Shown here: piece after piece, positions 22,732-34,000 of the stretch | How the letters are laid out: each line of letters starts with the position of its first letter | How positions within the stretch are numbered: the first letter of the stretch is position 1 | Source: Tilletia caries | Lineage: Eukaryota; Basidiomycota; Exobasidiomycetes; Tilletiales; Tilletiaceae | NCBI GenBank assembly: GCA_032718865.1 | Contig: JALUTQ010000046.1 | Coordinates: 1,240,001 to 1,304,000 of the forward strand | Direction of reading: 5' to 3' | Length of the DNA: 64,000 nt | The notes under the pieces: generated by a model | Databases searched by the model: none | What the model was told of the DNA's origin: nothing | Seen by the model: the letters and a program-made list of their open reading frames with translations, nothing else | Made by a program: the position numbers and the translations under genes

Positions 22732-25277
22732 TCATGCCAGCGTCATATCAAACCCGCCCAAGAAATCATCCCCACCACTCGTCCCACCCGCCTGATGCTG
22801 CTCTCCCGCACCAGCACCAAGTCCCATCCCCAGATCGACTGGTACGCTTGACTCCGCCATGATCTCACGAGGTGGGAACCCCGTCAGTGCGTCCCAGTCC
22901 GACAGGAAGCTGGACGACGTCTGTGGGCGCCGGTGCGGAGGTGGAGGTGGTGGATGATGGGGTGGAGCGTGGTGCGTCATGCCATGATCGAAGGGCGTCG
23001 GGGTTGGGATGGAGCAGGAAGCCATCGACTCGGTGCCGCCTTGGAGCAATCCGAGGAATGCGTTCGCGGTCGATGCTCGCTGATGTTGCTGTTGCTGCTG
23101 CTGTTGTTGCTGGAAGTCGAACAGCGAAGCAGCGTGGAAGGGATGCTGGGAAAGACCATCCCCACCGTCGTCCGCCTGCATCTCGACTCCACCTCCCTGC
23201 ACACCGAACGAGAACGGCTGTTGCGCCACAACAAGACCGCTCGCGTTCATAGAAGGGTCCAAGCCACCCATCATGTGACCACCCATGCTGTTGTCCACAC
23301 CGAACGCACCAGGTAAGGTCAGCGAGGCCATGTCAATAGGGCCCGTGGTGTGCCGACGGAAGTGCGTCTCCGGGCGGTTGCCCACCCTTCCATGCACCCC
23401 TGCGGTGGTCATCGTCGGACTCAGTCCCGCCCCGCCAGCGGTCGAGAAGGGAGACATCCCGAGCAGTTCCCCGCTCCCGTCCGTCAGACCGGGCGTGTGA
23501 GGGTGATCGACCGAGGACGAGAGAGATTGGATCGAATCGAGGTAGCCGGAGGATGTGAAGGAGCCCTGTGGCGAGCCGACGAGAGCTTGGGGTCCCACCA
23601 GAGTCGATCCGTCCATCGAGCTCCTAACCGTGGCATGATGAGCAGGGAAGGGAATCAAGCTGTGTGTGATGCCCGTACCGCCTACGCCAACGTGGTGCTG
23701 AGACATGGAACCGAACGAGGACGAGAATTGAGCGGTTGTCGAGTCCCATGAGCCGACCATGGACGACAGGGCTGTGTCCGGAGGAGACGCCATGGGCATG
23801 GAGGTTCCCGCGTGGAAGACGCCGGATGCATTGATCAAAGGGGTGGGAGCACCGAATGCGAACGGGTGCGAGAAGGCCTCGGAAGGGTCGAAGAAGGACA
23901 GAGGCAGCGCCATGGTAGAGGTAGAAGCCGGAGCAGCGGTACCGATACTACCATTGGCAGACATTCCGACGGTACTGTCCATAATCATCATGGGCGAGGT
24001 GGTGGTGTGGGTCTGGTTCTGAGTAGAGGTGCCAGGCTGGAGTCGGAAAGGCATGCAAGGGGCAGCCAACTTGTTCGGGTTCGCCCACGACTTGAAAACC
24101 GCTTTGGCCTTGGGAGGTCGCTGTCCTGCGGCGAGGATGGCCTCGCGGGCCCGCTTGCGCCGCATCCGCCGCTGCGACGTTGTCTCACCGGGCACATCAT
24201 CCGCAATGCTACGAGAGCCGTCGATGGACCCGCCGACGCTGCTGATGCTGAACTTCCGGGGCGAGCCATCGTCGTCGCCCGAGACGAGGTTGTAGGAACC
24301 AAAGCGCTGGGCACGGAAAGCGGGAGAGAGATCGTCGATGCGGAAGAGGCAGGGTTTGCCTGCAGACGAGCAGTTTTCGCAGACGGGAAGGTCTGGCCTG
24401 AGGTTGCACTTGACCTTCTTCGCACGGCTGTCGGCGTTCAAAAAAAGGGAGATGAGATGATCCCAAGAAGGCAAGCGGCGAGAGCGGCGAAATAGAAGGA
24501 CAGAAAGTGTCACAGGTTGATCCGGGGCGGATAAACGTCAGCATAATGAGGTATTGACTGACTTCGATGCGGAGAAGTTGGTGGCCGGACACGGGAAACT
24601 CACCATCCTTCGCAGGCGCTGACCGGCCTGGTCCGCTTCTTGGGCAGGGATGAGGATGCCTTGGCTCTGGCTGAAGTCGTCTTGGGGGCAGCCGTGGCCG
24701 ATACGGAAGCTGTGTCCGGCTGAGCGTCGTCGTTGGTATCTTGAGAGTTCCCGGCCTCGGCCTTGTCTGAGTAGAGTGTCTGCTGCTCATGGTTGGTTGT
24801 GGGAGGGGGAAGGAGGACCGTAGCCGTAGCTGCTGTTGCTCCTGGTGCTGATGTCGATGATGCCGAAGCGGCATCCTTATCTTGAGCGCAGACCGTCGCT
24901 TCTCCGCTCTGGCTTTGCTGTTGGTGTTGGTGTTGTTGCAGGCCTTGCCTGTTGCGGAGAGAAGATGTGCTGCTCAGACCGTAGTCGGGCTTGAAGAGGG
25001 GTGGAGCCTGAAGGTGTTGTGGCAGCGGTTCCCCCTTGAGTGCGAAGATGTCGTCCTGTGGCTCCTGATGGATATAAGGACGTTGTTGCTGATGCAGAAG
25101 GGCGAGTTGCTGCTGGTGTTGAGTCTGATGCTGGTGCTCGTCTCCGCCCCGTCGTGAATGAAAGTTGGGTCCGATCGGGATGTTGTAGAAGGCGTGCAGT
25201 CCGAAGGGATCGGAATGATGACTGTCGACGTCGTGCGGGAAGAAGGCAGACGGAACATTGGCATCCTGTTTGACCAT
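22732..25277 (-). CDS. Zn2Cys6 (Gal4-type) transcription factor
   Basis: Exons 25277-24604 and 24427-22732 encode 789 aa. The intron splits the second cysteine codon of the zinc cluster. Splicing restores ACEGC-RAKKVKC with downstream CENCSSAGKPC, i.e. C-x2-C-x6-C-x8-C-x2-C-x6-C near residues 222-252. This binuclear zinc cluster binds DNA in the nucleus. Before it are His/Gln-rich segments and a basic stretch (LPKKRTRPVSACEG). After it come a basic RRMRRKRAREAI segment and long Gly/Ser/Met-rich regions with a poly-Gln run, likely activation surfaces. No fungal-specific TF middle homology region is recognisable, so target genes cannot be inferred. The start is the first true ATG in a frame open further upstream. 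The last residues are GGDDFLGGFDMTLA. Confidence 0.9.
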
Positions 25278-26681
25278 CTTGTCCGTAGAGCGAGGGCGGG
25301 CGAGTTGTAAGTGTGAATATGAGTATGAGTGTGAGTCCGAGGTGGTCGTCGTCCACTTGACAGATAGCAAGTGAGAAGTTGTTCTGTGCTGGGAAGAGAG
25401 GGAGAGAGAGGGAGGGAGACGAGAGAAGATAGAGGCGGATTCAGAATAGAGATATGAGAAATTGAGATGCAATAACGAAGCTGTGAAGCGTGAAGGAGAG
25501 CATCAGCGGGGAAGAAGGCGGTCCGTATCCTGATCAATTGGCAATGAGATAAGGGCGCAAGGCACCACCTTTAGACCCGTTTTGGCTTTTGCCCTTAATA
25601 ATTCATCATCATTGGACGCCGCGCCTAGCGGTTCCTTCTGAAGGGTCTCGCCGCGCCGCCGGTGTCGCCTTGCTGGGACCCGAGTCGTGCTGGCGTCGAC
25701 TGTGGTCTGTGGCCGGGTGGGGAGTGGATGAATTATGTGTCCGCTGTCTCGCTTCTCCGTCGCTTCCAAAGTGTCTTCGTCGGGACACGGGGGACATTGT
25801 TGACGCGCTTCACACGCGAACCGTGGTCTGCTCGCCTCAGGCCTCAGATAGTACGCGCCCAAACAGCGCGACGGAAGGAGGCGGTCGATCAGTCGATGAC
25901 GGGCAGACGCCTTCGACGTTCGACTCGTCCTGTGACCTTCGTTTTGTTCGACGATAAGCACGACCACTGACCAGGCACCAGCCGGTCAAAGCTCGGTGAG
26001 GCGTGGATGGTGGAGGACGCTAAAGGCGAAGGCGAGATCCGAGTACGAGTAGTTCCACCACACGTCCACATGCATACACCGCACACCACATACACACCTC
26101 TCGCGAACAAGAGAGACCCTCGGGCCTCGCGCCTTCGCTGGTCGCTCACAGTTCACACCACTATTCACCCATTAATAATGTACCAAAGTTCACCCTTCCA
26201 ATTCGTCCGAGAGATAACGACGCAATGGTCGGTCTTGCCACTTTCGTTTCGCTCAAATTCAAGGGCGAAATTGACAAGTTAGTCGAAGGTTGGCAGTCTA
26301 AACCATGCATTTATCCGCGCAACCTCGCCTAGACACCGCCCTCGCAGTGTCTCGGTGAAGCAGTAATTCAAGGATGACAAAAAGAAAAAGTCTGAACCGG
26401 TTATCCGTTCTTGCCGGAGTCGGGAACAGCTCGCACACGGCACACGACACCCGGTCAAGCTGTTCGTCTCTTGGAGTTTGAGGTTGAGAGAGAGCAGACG
26501 AAAGACTTGCGCGAGCAGAATGAGGTGCTGCTGGGTGTCGTGCGATGGTCGAGATCACCAGCTGGGGGAGATGAGGCGATGAGCATAATCTCATATCGTT
26601 GGCAACCGTCGAGAGGGTGCCATGGCCCGTCCGTGAAGCTGAGAGACGAACGAAACGTCAAAACTCGTCGAACATGCCTCT
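25278..26681. other. Non-coding spacer
   Basis: A 1.4-kb region between the transcription-factor start and the UPF2 stop, both on the minus strand. It should hold the factor's promoter and leader, including CT-rich runs near 25390-25420 on the gene strand. Open frames are short and featureless. Confidence 0.55.
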
Positions 26682-29600
26682 TCAGCTCTTTGTCTTTGTC
26701 TTGATGCGAATGCCCTGCGCCCGGAGCGCCTCTTCGAGGCCTGGAATTGAAGAAGTCATCGTCAGCTTCCCAGAGATAAACTCGACCGCGTGCCAGAGAA
26801 CACATACTCAGCCTCTCGTCGTCGTCCTCCCGTAGTCCATACGCAAGCACGAGCTCCTTCAGATGTCGACGCTCTGCCTCGTCCTGCAACTGTTTCGACC
26901 GGGTCTGGATCGCGATCGCAGCGCTCATCGGGACGTGGACGTCCGTAGTCTGCGTTGTGGGATGAAAGGGATGCTCAGACTCAGACCCACACCCACACTG
27001 CATCGCAACGATAAGAAACTCACCGTAGCCTTACTGCCCTTCTTCGACAGCAGCGAGAACCTCATATGCCCCTCCTGCTCCGATCGAGCGTTAGCACCCT
27101 CAGGCCTACCCGCAGTCTCCGTCGGCGCCATCGTCGTCGTCGAACGACCAAACGGAGTAGACGGGCCACGCTGCAGCATCGGCAGACCCGCATGGATTAA
27201 GTTCCGCTGTCGACTCGATTGCCCGGCACCGACACCGCCCGGGTTACTCTCAGCTATCATCTTCGCGAGTTCCCGATCGAAGTCCTCGTCTGCCCTTCGG
27301 TTGTCCTCCGCCAGTCGGTCGAGCTCGATCGCCCTCTGGTCGTCTTCGAGGCCCTCCTCGTCCTCCTCTTCGTCTTCATCCTCATCGTCATCGTCATCCT
27401 CGTCCTCATCATCTCCCGACGAATCGCTGTCGCCGTCCTCGTCGTCATCGCTATCGCTCTCGTCCTCTTCACCCACCTCCTCTTCCCCCGCCACCACAGG
27501 AGCCGCATGCGTCTGCTGCAGAGCAAACATCTCATCCACCGCCAACGCCACCTCCTCAAACTGCGTCTTGAACGCCAAACCAGGTCGGAGCGCCTCGAGC
27601 GTGTCGCTCAGCATGAAGTCGATCTCCATCGGCAACGGCTGCATCTTCGACAGCACATAGAGGTTGAAGAACGTCAAAAAGGAGTCGAGACGCTTCTTGA
27701 GCGAGCCTTGATCGAAGCACGCCCCGCAGGCATCCAGTAAAGTGCAGATAAGGCGGATCCGGAAGTAGTCGTCCGGCGCGTCCAAGGGCGTAAATTGGCC
27801 AGGTAAAGGTCGGCCGTACGGATGTCCAAACGTAGTGAAACTCCACAGCTGATCAAAGACCAACTTACTGTTGATCAGCCGGTAGTTGTACAGCTCGCCA
27901 AAGTACCGCAATACTGCCACTCGCCGCTGGTTGAACTGGAATACGTTCGTTTCCAGCCCGGCAACGACAGCTTCGCAGACCTGCTCCAACACCTCGATGA
28001 CAAAGTCCGGGTGATAGGTCTGCAATTCGAAGAGCAAGATCGCGAGCAGATGTACGTTGCCGAACTTGATCCGCCACGGCTTCGTGAACGCCTTGAAGAG
28101 GTATTTCCGCACAGCAGGGTCGTCCCATGCCATCTTCCGCAGCAGCTTCAGCACCTTCTCCAGCGTCCTCTTCGCCAGCATGTCGTAGAACAGATGCCGG
28201 ATGTACAGCTCGATCGGCAGTCGTTTCTTCTGTTCGATCGCTTTGCGCTCCGGAGGGTTGCAGAAGTAATATGCATTGTCGAGGAGCAGAAGGAAGCGTT
28301 GATCGATATGGGTGGACGCCCGCTTTCTCCGTAAGAGTTCGAGCGTGTTCTTCATCCGTTCGCTCGTCTGCTCGGTTCGGAGCAGGAAACGTCCGCAGGT
28401 CTCGAGGAGGATGGAAAGAGTTTCGATGCTGTAGGTTGAGAAGTCGTCCAGCAATACTTTGAGGCAGTGGAAGATGACGTGGATGGGAGTGACCTTGAAC
28501 TTTGTGAGCTCAGCGAGGTATTGGGCATTCTGAGTGGTGATGCACAGGAAGCAGAGCCACCTAGTCAGCCTTGATGCAGATTGTAGACGGAAGCATGCTA
28601 CGAAAGACTCACCCTTGCACGCTTTTCGGTCCACTCGGGCAAGCGCTTCTTGTGGATCACCCGGAACTCATCGTTCAGCTACGCAGGGAAGGAGACTAGT
28701 CAGTTGCAACGCTCCTCAAACACAAATCGCACCTGCTCGGGCTGCACCGCAGAAGCCACTCACCCATGCCACCACCCCGCCCCCGACATCTGGCATGTAC
28801 TTGTTCAACAGAGCAACCAAGCGAGCGTAGTACGGCGCCAAATCCGACCGATTCCTAGAGATCGACGATATTGTCCGCATAATTCGCCCCCGATTCGCTT
28901 TCGTATTCAGGAACCCAAACTCAATGGCCGCATTGTCGATGGCGTCCCTACTCGTGAGCTCGGGCAGCCGCATGAGCAACACGTTCATCTTTGCCGAGGC
29001 ACTTCCAGGTTCATCTGATGCCGTCTCCGCGGTCGGGATCGGAAGGTCTTCGTCTTCCTCTGCGAATTCCTTGAAGACGGATATTGGACTGCCGGGAGCA
29101 CTACCGCTGGCTCGAGGCGTGGCCGCGCCATCTTCGTGTTCGATTCCTTCCATCTCGTCAACTGCAGCAGCCGTCCCCGCCGGCGCATCGCCTGAGCCAT
29201 CCTCCTTCGGCTTCTCATTCCACCCGGTACGAGAGAGTTTAGCGTTGAGCGCAGGATTGGAGCCTGCCAGTAACAGATCCATCGGCACTTGGTCTCGCAG
29301 GTCCGGAACATCTTCGTAGAATCGACGGGTGTCTTCGTCTTCCCATGGTAATCTCCCAGAAGAGTAGTCTTCATCGTCGCGTTCGAAGGCGGACTTGGCG
29401 TCCAGGTTGAGGCCGATACTGCTTGACTGTACACTTTCGGCGAGCTTTGGCATGGGAAGGTCCAATAGCTCTGCAAGTCTGTAAGGGGATTGAAGTGCGT
29501 AAGCGAGATTCGCTGCGCTCGCACTGGTATTCAAGACGTCAGATCAACGTACTGTCGGGCGCTGTCCAATAGCTTCTCAAACGTCTTTGTGGTCTTCTCG

Positions 29601-30853
29601 AAGGTTTGTTGGCGATCCTCAAAGATTTCTCCGGAGCGAATGTATGCTTCATGATTGCGCCGGTCTTGCTCTTGGAGACGCTACACTCAGCAGAGAAGAC
29701 ACAGCTTTTAGATCGATAAGATGCGACGCGGGTAACACAGTCTTTTCAAGACTCACCTCATGCTCGCGGACAATACGTCTCCTCAAGGTCTCGAAGTACG
29801 TCGCGAGCAGTTTCTGCAGCTTGTCCTTCTGCTCGAGAGTGACGAGCTCGGGTAGCTGGTCAGCTGAGGGTTCCGCCTGCGCTTCGGCCGGAGTAGGCGC
29901 TGGTGCATTAGCAGGTGAGAGGAGAGTCGCTCCCAGCGCTTTCAGCAGGGTGGTGAGAATGGGAATATTGGCGTGTTCTCGATCATTGGAGAGCTGGCAT
30001 ACATGCTCCGGTCAGTAACACTTTTCAGACAACAGAAGTGATTCAGGAATGAGCACGTACCAGGTCCTTGATGATCTTGAACAGCCAGTCGATGCTCGCG
30101 TGCTCGCTCCGTTGCTTATCAACACTTCCCAGCAATTGGACGAGCGCCAGCTCGGCCACTACGCGAAGCAGGCCCTTTTGCCGTTGCACCCGAGAAGCCT
30201 CGTCCCTTTCGCGCTGCTCAGCCGAGGTAGCTTGTAGGACGGCCTTGGAAGGAGGGCTGAGCAGGGAACCTAGCAGCTCCGTCAGCGGAACGGACAGGGC
30301 ACTGGGTCCGAAACGCTTGTGCAACGCCGTCAGTACCTGCGAACAAAGGCATCAGAAGATCTCCAGCAGTTATTGCGGAACGGAAGATCCGAGGCGACTT
30401 AGGCTGACTCACCTCAGCGGCCGCCAAATAATCCTTCAAGCTCGAGCATCGCGACAGGCCGTCCGGGACCATTTGCACGACCTCCTCGACATACTTGTCC
30501 AGATTGAGCGTGGCGATGTCCTTGAGCGCCGCATCCCGGGACTCAAGGCCCAGACCCTGCTTTACGCGCTTGACAAAGGCGGTGTTCTTCTTGAGGGAGC
30601 TGTCCAGTGCGCCTGTTGGCGGCGAGGGTCCTGATGCCCATGTGTCCAGGTTGGCTGCCCTGAGCGCGGCCCGCTTCTTGTCTCGCTCCTGGGTGGCCTT
30701 GACGGCGACTGCTGAGCTAGCTGGAGCGGCTGACACGGCGTCCGCGCTCGCTGCCGCCTTGCTGCTTCCTGCCGCTGCCATCGTCGAGCTCGTGTCTTTG
30801 TGCTTCTGCCAGGTCTTCTGATGATCCGAAGCTGAGCCGCTGCACTTGGCCAT
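26682..30853 (-). CDS. UPF2: UPF2/NMD2 nonsense-mediated decay factor
   Basis: Nine exons: 30853-30413, 30336-30061, 29993-29757, 29680-29553, 29478-28764, 28678-28613, 28529-27024, 26949-26808 and 26740-26682; 1,189 aa. The first MIF4G domain begins with LDSSLKKNTAFVKRVKQGL, a UPF2 hallmark. The second holds LPWEDEDTRRFYEDVPDL and DNAAIEFGFLNTKANRGRI. The third holds LAELTKFKVTPIHVIFHCLK, LDNAYYFCNPPERKAI and RRVAVLRYFGELYNYRL. A long Asp/Glu block follows (residues ~985-1045). The UPF1-binding tail has FSLLSKKGSKAT joined to TTDVHVPMSAAIAIQTRSKQ. UPF2 bridges UPF1 and UPF3 on exon-junction or long-3'-UTR messages in the cytoplasm. The protein is close to the yeast homologue in size and shorter than the human one, with a short N-terminal tail. 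It is divergently paired with the FAN1 gene. Confidence 0.96.
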
Positions 30854-31099
30854 CGTGAGGTGGTGGTGGGATATGATGACCCTGTTGCTATGCAGCAGCA
30901 CACACGTCAGATTTTGTTTTGAGACCATCACCTACCTTCACGACGCGCCTCGAGAGCGAGCGAGACAGGGACGCGCCTGGATGGACGCGATCCGTAGACA
31001 TGAGCACTGACCGCTGACCGCGCTGTCACTGCCGCTGCCGCTACTGCCTGTCGAGTGTGAGGTCGTCCCGCCCGCTGTGAGCGCAGCCTTGTTGTCGCC
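30854..31099. promoter_or_regulatory. Compact bidirectional promoter between UPF2 and the FAN1 gene
   Basis: Only 246 bases separate the two divergent start codons. No TATA box is obvious. The region is GC-rich with CGCTGCCGCTGCCGCTACTGCC-like runs near 31020-31050. Confidence 0.55.
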
Positions 31100-34000
31100 A
31101 TGCCTCTGCACCTCGCCCAGCACAAGAGCTACCACCCGTACAACGAGAAGAACAAGGAGCGCGTTCGCAAGGACGAGGAGCAGGAGCGCCTGCGTCTCGA
31201 GACTGAGGAACGTCAGCGTCACGACGCCGAGTCAGACGCGCGTATTGAGGCTCTGCGGAGGACTAAAGATGCTTCCTCCGGAGCGAAAGAGGGGAGCTCC
31301 AGTCGAAGTGAGCAGGCTGCCCGGCAACCGCAGCACATCAACTTCTTCGAGGACCTAGAGGCCAGCTCGAGAAGAGGGCCGGGTTCACAGGCGGGGCCGT
31401 CATCGTCTCGGTCGAATCGACACCCTAACGCTGCGGAGAAACAGCGAAAGAACGACGCTTGTCTGGACCGGGTGACGCTTGCGCATGCCCTGGGCGGACC
31501 TACCGTGGCAGAAGATCGCCAACCCTGGTATTCTGATCGCGACCTTCAGTCCGCTGCCGACCGCAAGAGGTCTACGGAACAGAAACTCAAAGCCGCTCGT
31601 CGAGACAGCACAGCGAAGAGCCAACAGGATCCCATGAAGGCGATGCACAGCATGCTTGCCAAACGGAAGGAGACGCATGAACAGCGAGATCGTGCCAGAA
31701 CGAAGGAATCCCCCTATCGGGAACCGGCCTCTCCTGCACTTTGGACCCAGACAGGCGACTATTCTGACCAATTCAATCGAGATGCTGTTAGGGAAGCCCG
31801 AAAACGCAAACGAGGGTCTAGTCCAACACCTGACTCACATCGGCGTTCTTTGGGCAATGATGGGAACGACCGCCGCGAAGGGAAGCGTCGAGCTCGTGAC
31901 GATCCGGATGAGGAGGCCTCAACCTCGCCGCGTTGGCGAGAATCGCGATTTTCCGACACCTACAACCAAGGTAGCTCGAGCAGGTCTGCATATCATGGTC
32001 AAGACGCCGGACGGAACTCTTCTCGCGCTCATGAGCATTCTCGACAAGGTGCGTCCGACTTGATTCCTTCTTCACATGACCTTAGTTCTCACTTCACTGC
32101 TGGGCTCCCAGGTGGCACGCAATTATCCGCTCTGTCCGATATGGATCTGCCTGGGGCTGCGTACATCAGCGTCAAGTCGCCCCCTTCTACTGCGGCTAGC
32201 TCCTCAGAAATGGCTTTCTCCTTTCCACCTTGCGGTCAGGCACTTCCCCCTCCCAGATTCAACACGTACTCACACGAACCTACCCTCTCTTCCTCTTCCG
32301 CGACCTCCCTGGACGGCTTATCTTCCGCGCCCGTTCGTATTCCATCGTCTTCCTTTGATGACATCAAGAGAGAGCCGGACAGCGACGACATTCCGATTGC
32401 AGATCTGGTCGACACTGATGCCGACTTCGAGCCTGACCACAACGCTGCTCCGCCGCGAAGATATGACCCATACGCTGATTCAGATGTGGACTCTGTCAGC
32501 CCGTCTCCCCCGGCAAGAAAGGCAGAGTCTTCATCTGGCACTGTGTTCTCAGGACCCTCTCGATCGAATAATTCAAGCTCAACCAGCATCAGCATGACTT
32601 CTCCCGTCAAGTCATCGCAGCAAATCCCAGCCTCGCCTGCATCAATAATACCTTCGATCAAGATAGAACCGTCTTCAGGTCAGTCGGCGTTGCTCAAAGT
32701 CCAGGAGGAGATTGCTTCGACAGCTTCGAGTGGCAAAGCCGACGACCAAATGCCAGCAAGTATCAAGACCGAATCACAGTCGCAACAGCTTCCATTGCAG
32801 CCTCCTCAGTCAAGCCTTCAAGCCCTTCCAACTCTCGAAAAAGGAGACACGGCCTTTCATTTCACCCCTGAGGGTGGAAACCAAGACGATCTACCGCGGC
32901 CTTGTCCGCCACTCACACTCATCGATGTACAGCGGACAGGTCTCCTCCCAAGCCCATGGCGCCTTTCGACCTCTGCTGCTCTCATCAACAACTTAATGCC
33001 ACCCCTCACTCAGAGCTCGGAGTATGACGAGCTCGCCCCGGACAACAGTCAGATGTCAGTTTCGAATGAGGAAGTAGTGCCACCTCTCACTCAAAGCTCA
33101 GAGTACGACGAGCTCGCCCCGGACAACAGTCAGATGTCCGTCTCGAATGAGGACGTAGTGCCACCTCCGGTCACTCCCCAACGTCAAAGTGGACGTGCCA
33201 CACAAGAGGTCGCCCATCAGTCGAGTCCACAGCCAGCCCACGAAACAAGTGCGATTGAGATGGATGCAGACGTATTCCAGACTACCACTACCGAAACAGG
33301 TACCGAACAGCCGACGACCGTCGAGGGGATTGTATCTGCGCAAGGAGCTGAACCCATGGAAGAGCCAGAGCGGTCTCAACAAGAAAAATGGGCCGAAGGC
33401 ATCTGGCGCTCACAAAAGTTTCGGGAACCAAGGCCCGTTGTGCTCAACGCTTTTGAACGCATGCAAATGCAAGCGCGTTCAGCAGCTGCTGGTCGAGCTC
33501 CGCCCAAAGTCGAAAATCCTCAAGATCCAGATGACTCTGGAGTGAAAATGCCCAATGTCGCAGATCCGCAAGCTACTGGAGCCAACGGAACTGACACGCT
33601 TGCCAACGTGGACATCAAATTCCGAGAATCCATGTATCCTTCGGTCCTCACAGAGATGATCGACACGGTCTTGGAACACGAGGCATTCTTGTTCTCCACA
33701 AACGAGGTCGCCTTTCTACAAACGTATGCGAAGTTATCTTACGAAGCTCGATATCTGTTCTCTCGCTTGATCGGGCGGAAGCACATGTGGCACCGAGTCA
33801 ATCTCTTCAAGAAGTACGACACCGATATCAAGGACATGGTTGCAACTGTTCGGGAGTTAGCTCAGCCTCGGTTCGAGCTCGAGGCGCAGCACAGTCAGCA
33901 TGTGTGCAACCAGTCGACTGCGGACGAACCGCTCCTCACACGCTTTGCGTACACACAGAAGGATCTCGGCTTTGAAGATCGGATCGCTGACATGCTCGAC

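Noticed and set aside
21893..22735. 280-codon minus-strand open frame next to the Zn2Cys6 gene
   Set aside because: It starts inside the end of the transcription-factor gene in another frame and reads as Phe/Arg/Ser low-complexity sequence; treated as chance in GC-rich DNA.
31100..32050. A separate LENG1-like gene ending before FAN1
   Set aside because: No in-frame stop occurs until 34831, and the one plausible intron (32049-32111) is a multiple of three, so the frame continues into FAN1 with or without splicing.
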